64,000 nucleotides of DNA, from positions 2,790,001 to 2,854,000 of the forward strand of contig JAZAYU010000081.1 of assembly GCA_038501625.1 (NCBI GenBank), given 5' to 3'. The stretch's first letter is position 1. Each line of letters starts with the position of its first letter. This document shows positions 37,801 through 44,721 of the stretch, piece after piece. This stretch comes from Corbicula japonica (taxonomy: Eukaryota > Mollusca > Bivalvia > Venerida > Cyrenidae). Made by a program: the position numbers and the translations under genes. Below the pieces are notes generated by a model. That model was given only the letters and a program-made list of their open reading frames with translations. It ran no database searches and had not been told where the DNA came from.

Positions 37801-39586
37801 TTATGGACTGTTTAAGAATTATAAACCAGAATTAGTTACAGGAATTTAATACAATCAAGTATTTTCAGTGGCTTGTATGATGACATTGAAATGTGAAGAC
37901 TTTAAAGACTTTAAAGTTCAGAATTTACCAGTTGACATATTGTTTGAATAATTTTCTCTTTACTTTAATCTAGACTGGTTTAATTTGTTTTTCTAAAAAT
38001 TTTACTTGGTTTCTGTCACAAAAAGAAAAAGAAAATATAATTAATGTTAAAGTATTAATGTTATAAGGGAGACAATCCAGTAAGGCTTGTATTAATGATA
38101 AGGGAGACTATCTGGGAGAAACTCTTCATATTGAAGGTTTATGGTGAATAACATGTGACAATAAATAAAAGCGTTTTCTCTACATTTTGGTGTTTCTAGT
38201 GATTAACACCCACCAGGGCTTCAGCCCTTGCACCCCAATTGGGGGCCTATGCGCCCCCCAAACCCCCTGCGCTATTTTCAGATATTTTTGTCAAAAGTCA
38301 TTCTCATCCCTGGAACAATCCAGATCAGATGGCATTAATGTGCTTGCAGATCTGGCTCACTTATTTGATAAAACATTTTCAATAAGATCGAGGAGTGCAA
38401 GATAACTCAGTCTTTTAACTTCAAAGGATGATTGAACTTACTGAGTAAATGGGAGCTATTTGGTTTGGGTTCAGTTTGTTAAGGTCACAGGGGCTTTAAA
38501 GATCAAACCCATTTCCACTAAAAATTGAAAACCCTTTAAAGCAGTTTTCAAGAGCCCTTTGACCCAGAGTCTTCAAACTTCACAGTATGTTTGTAGTTCT
38601 TCAGTAGATGACCACTTTAGTTATTGAGGTCACTGCTTCTAAGTCACAGGTACCTTTGCTTTAAAAATCGATTTCCACTCAATATTTGAACAACCCATTC
38701 TCCCAAAGTTTACAGTTTACCCATTATGTAGAAGGTCCCTATTGATTTGGGGCCTTACAGGTTAGATCTGACCAGTAAGTCCAGAACCCTTAGTCCCAGT
38801 CTTTAAACATCACAGGATGATTGTACTCATTGAACAGATGTTCCCTATCGATTTGGAGTCACTGGGTTAAAATTAAAAATCTAATCATTTTCTGTTTAAT
38901 ATTTAAATGCATAGTTTCTCAAGGGCTTCTGCAATGGAAGCAAAAATTATCAAGATATTATGCCATAGATATTAACCTTTTACTTCAACATGAACATCGT
39001 AGATATCACATGAGTGAACATAGTAGATTTACATCAGCCAGCACATCCATCTTAATCAGAATCTAAACTGTTTGCTCTTAGATTAATTATGTTATTTCTG
39101 GCCAGGAAGAAAACAGTGTAGATCCAGATCAGACAGCATGGATCTGATGTGCTATCTGATCTGGATCTTCATTGGTTACCAATGTGATAAAGGTGTATCT
39201 GTGAAGCAAAGGGTTGAGACAGATGCTTAATACTAATATTTGGTCATTTGCAAAGATTCTCTCTCTAATATTTGTCTGACTACAGTAGATGTATAGACAA
39301 GTAAAATGGTTAACTTTTGCAACATTTTTTTCCAGGGAAAACTAGTGTTAGTGTAAATGATTCATCAAACCAAAGTGTCTGATATGTAAATAATTGATGA
39401 TGGTATGTTACAAATTTTCAGGTTGCAAGTGAATTGAATGCAGCTATTCTGGAAACTGATGCCACTCCAAAATTAGCCAATTTACTCAAACTGTTACTAT
39501 GGGCACAGGAAGAACTGGACAAAAAGAAAATCAAATACCCGAAAATGACAGATATAGCTAATGGAACAATAGAGGCCCCAAAGTGA
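31880..39586 (+). CDS. GID8: GID8 / TWA1 homolog, CTLH (GID) E3 ubiquitin ligase subunit, 5' end incomplete
   Basis: Four coding exons join in frame with consensus splice sites: 31880-31999, 32475-32671, 33184-33381 and 39422-39586 (stop TGA). The product starts in SLERPESS, passes through a LisH region ([20 protein letters not shown]), a CTLH region ([15 protein letters not shown] ... [11 protein letters not shown]) and a CRA region ([32 protein letters not shown]), and ends [16 protein letters not shown] ... KYPKMTD. Order and length fit animal GID8 (about 228 residues). GID8 is a scaffold subunit of the CTLH complex, in nucleus and cytoplasm. The exon with the start codon must lie upstream of 31880 because the first exon opens in mid-codon with no in-frame ATG. 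Intron 3 is 6 kb and holds nested mobile elements. Confidence 0.93.
32105..32314. repeat. GATC foldback repeat in GID8 intron 1, complete ends
   Basis: TTAACCGTTTACTCCATATA at the left and GCAGGAAAGGGTTAA at the right, so TTAA flanks both sides. GTAGATCCAGATCAG and CTGATCAGGATC form the first palindrome; the second is shortened. Confidence 0.75.
32969..33077. repeat. GATC foldback repeat in GID8 intron 2, left half
   Basis: AACTCTGTACTCCGTGG, then TGTAGATCCAGATCAG and AAAGATCTACACTG. It lies about 100 bases before the exon at 33184. Confidence 0.55.
33960..34103 (+). pseudogene. Short open frame (47 residues), possible transposase N-terminal remnant
   Basis: Starts [14 protein letters not shown] and contains [13 protein letters not shown] before a stop. 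It lies inside the CAGGGATGAGA element and codon use looks coding-like. The FSWTWL-type stretch may be the start of a zinc-finger-bearing transposase-derived protein, but I cannot assign a family. Confidence 0.4.
34229..34392 (+). repeat. 5' LTR of copia element
   Basis: 164 bp, TG...CA. Contains AATAAATAAAAGCG near the 3' end, a possible polyadenylation signal region, and GGGAGACAATCC and GGGAGACTATC repeats. Confidence 0.92.
34395..34405 (+). other. Primer-binding site, initiator tRNA-Met type
   Basis: TGGTAGCAGAG, two bases after the 5' LTR, complements the 3' end (with CCA) of animal initiator methionine tRNA over 11 bases. This is the usual primer for copia elements. Confidence 0.75.
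34495..35433 (+). CDS. Copia Gag polyprotein with zinc knuckle
   Basis: The ATG at 34495 opens a frame of about 300 Gag residues. The N-terminal half matches the UBN2-like Gag region of copia elements ([47 protein letters not shown]). A glycine/arginine-rich RNA-binding stretch follows at about residues 217-250 ([24 protein letters not shown]). A CCHC knuckle [14 protein letters not shown] lies at about residues 273-286. After about 35385 the frame leaves Gag and reads into downstream sequence out of frame before its stop. The nucleocapsid packages element RNA. The protease that should follow is absent. Confidence 0.85.
   Translation: MATKITPPTLNLKNKSFELYKQELLAWGEITDLEKKKRGVAIALTLPENDESRIREKVFDQILLEDLKKDDGLDTLVKFMDKHLAKDDLSDSLEKFEDFEDYKRLEGQSISEYISVFDSKYRKIEKKNMTLPAEILAFKLLRKANISKEEKMLVLTGMNYENKDTLYEDAKRSLKKFKGDACEGTLSGSVASGIKLEPAFLAENEEALLAAGFVRAKRGGSYGGGTQRSWRGQGQRGRGQTSNQRTHTSNGGFSGQKKKMNPTGADGNPLTCKSCGSFRHLIADCPDSWENLAKVNITNSSRRCECGKYRQY
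35387..36712 (+). CDS. Copia integrase (pol fragment 1)
   Basis: The frame is open from 35387; no ATG is needed if it was part of a polyprotein. It begins with the GAG-pre-integrase zinc-binding region ([10 protein letters not shown] ... ESECQLC), then the catalytic core with D in AMDLKQW, D in ILTDNGGEF and E in [10 protein letters not shown], the DDE triad. The C-terminal region has [20 protein letters not shown]. The last coherent stretch is [18 protein letters not shown]; the frame then runs into RT sequence out of register and stops at 36712. The integrase domain looks complete. Its frame is +1 relative to Gag. Confidence 0.85.
   Translation, partial: QIPVEDVNAVNIDNIDDKTRHQTLLKLHRQFAHPPSKRLIALLKDAGVWRDEFIEIVLKIESECQLCKLYAKTPPRPVVGMPMATEFSEKVAMDLKQWKGRWILHMIDMWSRYSVSVFIARKRPSDVIDSMMKNWIGIFGVMGSILTDNGGEFNADEIREVASILNVKLCTTSGESPFQNGLCERVHAVTDMMLLKLEAENRNMDSEVLLSWANMAKNTLQMWNGYSSYQLVFGKNPNLPNIMTDKLPALSGTTSSEKFAQHLNALHESRKAYIETEANERIRRALRAKVRAAEERFEHGDLVYYKREGKDRWLGPGKVVFQDGKVVFVRHGGVFVRVSPNRLSKVEAESESIDNPDLDGTNSKEIFEKNNEVNHDQSNLLSDNKSEAIVELFPKDNNQVVTDIPLTFRSEKLKLNDRIQYKILETDQWIKGWGKTVLPQC
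36633..37760 (+). CDS. Copia reverse transcriptase C-terminal half and RNase H (pol fragment 2)
   Basis: Coherent copia sequence begins near 36673 at [20 protein letters not shown], the YGLKQA box region, followed by the catalytic [11 protein letters not shown]. All RT motifs before this box, including the first catalytic aspartate, are absent. RNase H follows with FTDAS, AAEAL and YTDNKS acidic residues and ends near [11 protein letters not shown]. No stops interrupt it. It is in a third frame relative to Gag and integrase. RT activity from this copy is not expected. Confidence 0.85.
   Translation: MIEFSIKYSKQTNGLKDGARQFYLSVKEELLKLGFKQCDLDPAVFFVHHKGTLRGVICVHVDDFLHAGDIYFDGLMNQLRQRFSAGKVAQGKFLYIGFDVDQSNNAIILDHSQYMDKIQGVSLEPDILTNKSRALNETEQTLFRQLVGQLNWAVQGSRPDLAYDMIVLSTKLKSGTVGDLTKAVKLVNRLKDINSIIVFPNLNSDYSKWKMLVFTDASLGNLNDGTGSTGAHILWIVDNEGKCCPITWCANKIKRVVRSTIAAEALSLQEGLESAFYYRKLLSNILGLTSNSIPIIGYTDNKSVQDAIYSTKMVDDKRLRVDIASIQELLQKQEIDEVRWCNGSKQLANCMTKQGGSGYELLKVLHTGMMMKDFI
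38020..38035 (+). other. Polypurine tract of copia element
   Basis: A-rich purine run AAAAAGAAAAAGAAAA nine bases upstream of the 3' LTR. The offset is larger than usual, so the exact priming site is uncertain. Confidence 0.5.
38045..38208 (+). repeat. 3' LTR of copia element
   Basis: 164 bp, identical by eye to the 5' LTR, and followed by the CCCAC duplication. Confidence 0.92.
38400..38900. repeat. Degraded tandem repeat (about 165-170-bp unit) in GID8 intron 3
   Basis: Three decayed units share TTCAAACTTCACAGTATG, TTTCCACTMAATATTTGAA and CCCTATTGATTTGG blocks. This resembles bivalve tandem elements but no end hairpin is visible. Confidence 0.5.
38974..39215. repeat. GATC foldback repeat in GID8 intron 3, complete length
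   Basis: TTAACCTTTTACTTC left end and GAAGCAAAGGGTTGAG right end. It contains GTGTAGATCCAGATCAGAC and CTGATCTGGATCTTCATTGG with the spacer ATTATGTTATTTCTGGCC. It lies about 200 bases before the last GID8 exon. Confidence 0.7.
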
Positions 39587-40978
39587 AAACTATCATACAT
39601 GTACTTGTGATAAACTAGAAACTGCTAATTTGTGAAAAAGAAAGTGGTGTTGAAATTCCATATAACACATGCATCAGTCTTATGACTCTTATCTGCAACT
39701 GGAAGTTTCTCAAACTTTTGAAGCTTTTATAGAAGGAAATGCCATGTACTCGCCAAATACTTCTGCTGAGTAATGTAATAGACTCTACTTTCTTAGAATC
39801 TGTGCTAGTTTATTTACTGTTATAAAGGGTGATTAGCTATGGTTTATTGATTGGAAACAATGTAGATCCTGATCAGACTGTGTGGATGCACCGTTTGGTA
39901 TGTACACTGGTGACATAGTGACTCAAGTCCTGACTAGATTTAAATGGATTAGGATTGAACCTAACTTGACTCTGGTATCAATAAAAGCTTGAATAACTAA
40001 TTACAAGGGCTAACATTGTAGATCCAGATCATCCAGCACAGATCAGTCAGACTTGTTAGCTTTTAGATTTATTAGGTTATTTCTGACCAAGACAATAGTG
40101 CCGGTTAGTGAAAATCCTGATCAGAAGACTGATATGGTGGCTGATCTGGATCTACACTGGTTGCTCACACGATAAAACTTGTATACATGGAATAACAGTT
40201 TGAATTAACAATATCAAAAACATGAGAAAACAAGAAAACAGATTTCTGAAAATCACAAGTTTTGTTGATGCCAGAATTGGGCAAATTTAGAGTGAAATAC
40301 TGGCTTCCTTGTTACATGGTCCAGTTTTGCAAGAAAATTTAACAAAATTTTGTGCATTCCCATCTTTCATTACGTACACATGCACTGCAGGCAGTGTGGT
40401 TGTTGGAAAATTTGTGTCATTATCACTAGAGAACAGGTTGTTGTATAATCATTGACAGTTAACACAAGAGGTTTGTTGAGGCAGACTGTGGAAAATAGAT
40501 GTATAACTATTTTATGTGTGAAGCGTATGCTATTTTACAGATACCAGTAATAAAATTGATTTGTTTTATGTATGTGTAACTCTCATTTGATGATAATGTA
40601 CATGATTGTTTCTACATTTAAGTAGCTGCAGACCTTTTAAATTTGTGGGTTGGTGTATTGTGAACACAGACTCTTCCATGTGTTCTGTCTGTCCAGCTGC
40701 TATCAGAACATCAGAGGTTCTATGAAGATGTCTGCACAGATGCATTATAAATTAAATGAAGGGTAGCCTAGAGCTTAAGGCCAAATTTCCATAAAATGTG
40801 ATTATAATGTTCTTGTGCAAGAGATGCAATAAACAATTTATATATATAATCCTGATTTTATGTTGTTCTTTTTAGATTACACGACCAAGATATGCTAGTC
40901 AATTTTAAATAATTTTACTGATCATTGGGATGTCTGATTAAGTTAACATGATTCAACCTTAAATGGTCACCAGAACTT
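39587..40978. other. GID8 3' UTR region and flank; foldback fragments
   Basis: AATAAA signals occur near 39979 and 40828, either of which could end the GID8 transcript. Fragments of the GATC foldback repeat lie at 39859-39910 and 40004-40201. No further coding sequence is seen. Confidence 0.4.
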
Positions 40979-41210
40979 AAACCCTCTATTCCACAGATAT
41001 GTCTTTATCACATGTGCAAACAGTGTAGATCCATATCAGCCAGCACATCTTTGCCATCTAATCGGGGATGTTTGCTTTTTGATTAATTACTTAATGTTTG
41101 ACCAAGATGCTATCAGTGCAGATCCAGATCAAATATCACAGATGTGCCTGCTGATCAGGATCTACACTGGTTCCACGTGCTTAAAGCATATATATATGGA
41201 GTAAAGGGTC
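40979..41210. repeat. GATC foldback repeat, complete copy between GID8 and MRPL16
   Basis: AAACCCTCTATTCCACAG left end and ATATATATGGAGTAAAGGG right end. It has both palindromes and the ATTAATTACTTAATGTTTG spacer, and could fold into a long imperfect hairpin. Confidence 0.75.
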
Positions 41211-41751
41211 AAGTCTCTGTGACCTTTGGCAGCAATGATGCCAACAATTCATAGTTAACTTTATAATGTTGGCCTTGACCTGGAGATCTGTAGATTGTTG
41301 GTCATAATAAATTTAAGTTCAAAATCTATCATTATCTTTTTCATAAATAATCATTAAACAATATTTCACATAATGAAGGTATATTTGTTTGATAGTTATA
41401 AATTTGATTTATTGGTACGTTAGTATTTTTGTTGATGGTGAAAAATATGTATTGTATCAATACAAATACACAATAGTTGTATATTGCCATTTATAATAAA
41501 ACCCTAATCATTTCTTAAAACTAATGCACCTTAATTTTTCATGTATAGTTTATGTACCAATAATAACTCAATTTTCACATGACATTCAATTTCATGATAA
41601 ATGGTTGCTCATGAACACGGCAAAAACAGAAAAAGACGGCTTTGAATATTAATTGAATTTCAGTACTTTGAAATCAGCAAATTTGTCAAAATATTTCTTT
41701 ACAAATAAATCAGAAAGACACAAAAGGCTACTTGCAATTTTAATAACATGA

Positions 41752-44582
41752 CTATCTGTATTTTCCAAACCATTCATAATCATAAGGACTTAACCATTTG
41801 TTAATACCTAACATATTTTTATGAGCACAGTATTTAAATGAAAAGGGATTCTGGTTCATTTTCTCCATTAATTCTTCCTGTCCTTTTTCTTCTTCCAACA
41901 TTTGACGTGTTACAATTCTTGATTTAAATGGCAGAAAATGAGTAATTGTCTTCAAGAATGGTTCTACTTCTTTTAGTTCACATTTTCCACCAATTTCTAA
42001 TATAATGCGACCTTCCCGAACTGGTGTCTCGTAACTTTTGATTGCTGTTTTGCCACCACCCATTCTATGACCTTGACCTTTCTTAAACATGGGCTGCCAG
42101 ACAGGATCAACACGGTAATGTGCAAAGCATTTCTTCTCGTCCATTCTCCTCAGAATGACAATACGGATACTCTCAAAATGACAGTTCTTCAATCTCCCTC
42201 CACCCAGAGCCTACAAGACGAAAGATTAAAAACAATAACTCATAAATAAATAATAAAACTAGACTGTGTCCTCAGGACACTGGTGCCCCCACTCCTGCTA
42301 TTAAGAACACATGGTAATCATGACTAGTAAAGGAGGAGTAAGCTCCACAAACTTTTATTACTAAAACAAGGGGCCACTGGTGAAAATGGCTGCAATAAAA
42401 ATTACTTTACAACCATCTACACATCATTTCTGTACATCATTCTATTCGTTAAGTACAATATGCTTTCAATTTGTATTAACTCATTATATACGGGTTTATA
42501 TATGTGTGAAATGTGTAGATCCAGATTAGCCAGCACATCTGTCATGTCTAAGCACCCCCTATTAGTTCACTTCTTAGTAAAAAAAAATAAGAAATCAAAA
42601 AGCAAATAGTGTAGATCCTTATCAGATGGCACTGAAGTGGATCCGGATCTACTGTTCACCCATGGATAACAGCCAAATTGTAAGGATTAATATTAATACA
42701 CTCAATCATACATTGATCTTATTTCTATACCAATCTCTGTTATATGAACCTGGGAAATGGACGCCATTCTAAACTACCTGTATTCCAAATTCCCCATAAA
42801 TAAGTGTATTATGGGTCTTTTCAGGACCTCTCATCAGTTCAACATGTTTAGACATCTTTAGGAATGGCTTGTTGGTTGATAAAGGTGGTGGCACCTTGTC
42901 AACCACTTTCAACCTTCGTCGTTCTGGAAACTGAACATCTACAAAATGATGCAAAAGATACTATAAAATAGGTCAAATATTGCGAGTTCATTTTCATTCA
43001 TCGGGTATTAAATTTTAAGTTAACACTTTCCTCCGTATATACACATTTTTATGCATGTGCGACAAGTGTAGATCCAGATCAGCCGGAACATTTGTGCTGT
43101 CTGATCAGGATCTGGACTGGTTGCATTTTGGACAGAAATAACCTAACAAATCAAAAAGCGAACAGTTTAAATCCTGATCAGATGGCATGAATGTGCTGGC
43201 TGATCTGAATCTAAACTGTTCGCCCTCGCAATAAAGGTATATCTATGGAGGAAAGGGTTAAACAAATATAAAACATCTGCAGGATACAGATTCATACAAT
43301 AATTTAATTTTTAAAAATATCAACCCTTTACTCCATAGATACAACTTAAATTAATTGTTTGGAAGGAACAGTGTAGATCCATTATCAGCCATCTTTAACT
43401 GATCAACACTGTTTACTTTTTGATTCATTAGGTTTTTTCTGACCAAGATGCTACCAGTGTGCATATCCAGATCATCACGGATGTGATGGCTGGTCTGAAT
43501 CTACAATGATGGCAGACATGTTAAAATGCGCAAATAAGGAGTAAACATAAAGGGTTAGATAAAATGAATTTCAGAACCCATGAAAATAACCTTTTTAAAC
43601 ATGAAGTTTCATCCCCACAATATTAAAAGATAACATGTATAAAAGAATTTGTAGTGTAAATAGCTTGTTGACTTAAGTTTTTTGAATCTGAACACAGCAG
43701 GTGTATACATGTGCATGTGTTGATGAGATCAAAACAAAATAAGATCTTTTTTTGCTATGTTTATACCTTTAATTACTAAAAATGCTTTAACTTAACCCTT
43801 GATAAAACCTACTGGTCTGAAGGTTATAAAACTGGGATTGGAAAACAGTCTCAAATCTCAAGGATCTGATTGGCTGAAATGGTGACCAGTTGCTTGAGAT
43901 TTGAGACTGGTTTCCATTGTCAGTTTTATAACCTTGGGACCTGGATAATAACTTACGATCAAAGTTGAGTGGCTTCTTCAGTTTCATTATACTTGCAGTT
44001 TGCATGTAGAAACTGCCATTCACATCTGTAAAAAAAACATTATATTTTTATCCCTACCTTTCAAATAGTGTAAACTGTGTTACATGTATTAATGGATTGA
44101 ATGATATAAATTTTATTGAGACTTATTGCCTACAGTTAAGTGTTTAAGTGTCTAACTGAAAGTGTTCACTTTAATAAAAACTAAAATAACATAGGACAGA
44201 GGATATTAAATGATATGTGAGAATTATGTAATAAGTACAGTGAATACTTGTACCAAGAAAGTCCAAGAGTTGAAACATTTATAGTTTATTAGTTAATGAT
44301 TTAATCTACTATGTCTGTGCATTGACTTGTGACTGTAGTGATGAAAACTTTTTGATTTCCTTATTGCACTATCATTAAGAAATCAATTCTTTAATTTCTT
44401 TGCTGTGTAAAGCAATTACCATACACAACTGGGGACAAAATTTGGCACTGGTCAGTACACTGGTACAATCAATGTGGCAAAACATGTGAAAACTGGCCAT
44501 AAGAAGAGTAAGAAGACTGTTGATTAACTTACTCCCTACAACTGGATTTATCACATACAAGGTGTTGATGAGATTAAAATAC
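41752..44582 (-). CDS. MRPL16: Mitochondrial ribosomal protein L16 (mL16/uL16m), 5' end incomplete
   Basis: Minus-strand exons with consensus splice sites: 44582-44533, 44025-43957, 42938-42778 and 42210-41752 (stop TAG). They join in one frame: a leader (NTLYVINPVVG, MQTASIMKLKKPLNFD), HVQFPERRRLKVVDK, then ALGGGRLKNCHFESIRI, the uL16 signature GHRMGGGKTAI, TPVREGRIILEIGGKC, and near the end NMLGINKWLSPYDYEW. This matches animal MRPL16, a large-subunit mitoribosomal protein near the peptidyl-transferase centre and tRNA path. The last two exons are firm; the 50-base exon at 44533-44582 is supported only by splice sites and an open frame. The start codon exon was not found. Convergent with GID8. 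Confidence 0.9.
42259..42320. repeat. End fragment of a hairpin-ended element (MRPL16 intron)
   Basis: CTAG follows TAAAA and is followed by the stem GTGTCC/GGACAC with loop TCA, then TGGTGCCCCC as in the other members. No tandem body follows; the copy is truncated. Confidence 0.55.
42478..42674. repeat. GATC foldback repeat in MRPL16 intron, decayed
   Basis: GTGTAGATCCAGATTAGCC and GTGTAGATCCTTATCAG with the inverted partner GGATCCGGATCTACTG. Ends are worn. Confidence 0.55.
43022..43262. repeat. GATC foldback repeat in MRPL16 intron, complete copy
   Basis: TTAACACTTTCCTCCGTATA and ATCTATGGAGGAAAGGGTTAA: TTAA on both sides. All four GATC blocks are present. Confidence 0.8.
43322..43557. repeat. 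GATC foldback repeat in MRPL16 intron, complete length
   Basis: AACCCTTTACTCCATAG left end and AAGGAGTAAACATAAAGGG right end. Lies 59 bases from the preceding copy in the same intron. Confidence 0.7.
43822..43938. repeat. Long-hairpin MITE, copy 4 (MRPL16 intron)
   Basis: AAGGTTATAAAACTGGG and CAGTTTTATAACCTT at the outside, with CAGTCTCAAATCTCAAGG and the inverse CTTGAGATTTGAGACTGG within. The loop side is deleted so that one arm is shorter. It ends 19 bases from the MRPL16 exon at 43957. Confidence 0.7.
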
Positions 44583-44604
44583 CTGTGAAAATTATAAACA
44601 AAAT

Positions 44605-44716
44605 ACTGGGGGAGAACTGTCTGCTTAATTTCATTTCGGGGGAGAACTGTCAGGGGAGGAAACAGATTGGGGGAGAACAGTCAGGATGACGAAACGGTCT
44701 GGGGGAGAATAGTCTG
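44605..44716. repeat. Short tandem repeat of GGGGGAGAACTGTC
   Basis: Four units beginning near 44608, 44639, 44670 and 44700, spaced about 31 bases, with GGGGGAGAACTGTC, GGGGGAGAACAGTC and GGGGGAGAATAGTC variants. Confidence 0.7.
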
Positions 44717-44721
44717 GCATT

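Larger units (their letters stand above)
34229..38208 (+). mobile_element. Ty1/copia LTR retrotransposon, internally deleted, recent
   Basis: 3,980 bp bounded by 164-bp LTRs that appear identical on reading, starting TG and ending CA. The 5-bp duplication CCCAC lies at 34224-34228 and 38209-38213. Order: LTR, primer site, Gag, integrase, reverse transcriptase C-terminal half, RNase H, purine tract, LTR. Integrase before RT is the copia order. A recognisable aspartic protease and the first half of RT are missing, and the frame changes at each gap. Reading frames are otherwise open. It appears non-autonomous and recently inserted. Coding strand is plus, the same as GID8. Confidence 0.93.
33610..38312. 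mobile_element. CAGGGATGAGA-ended DNA element, split by a copia insertion
   Basis: Terminal inverted repeat CAGGGATGAGA at 33610-33620 and TCTCATCCCTG at 38302-38312. Without the copia insertion it is about 720 bp. It has a GCGAATTCGCGG palindrome near the left end, a 20-base G run (33703-33722), a 47-codon open frame at 33960-34103 and a GC-rich hairpin zone (CCGGGGGCTTTGCCCCCTGG). Flanks GAAAAA and GAACAA are a one-mismatch candidate target duplication. CAGGG ends recall hAT elements, but a clear 8-bp duplication is not seen. Confidence 0.65.
33478..38395. repeat. GATC foldback repeat split by a nested insertion (parts 33478-33609 and 38313-38395)
   Basis: The left part runs through GTGTAGATCCAGACC and the spacer TTCTGACCAAGAAGCGA. 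The right part resumes at GAACAATCCAGATCAGATGG, exactly where uninterrupted copies continue (compare 14389-14604). The interval 33610-38312 is therefore foreign to this copy. Confidence 0.75.
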
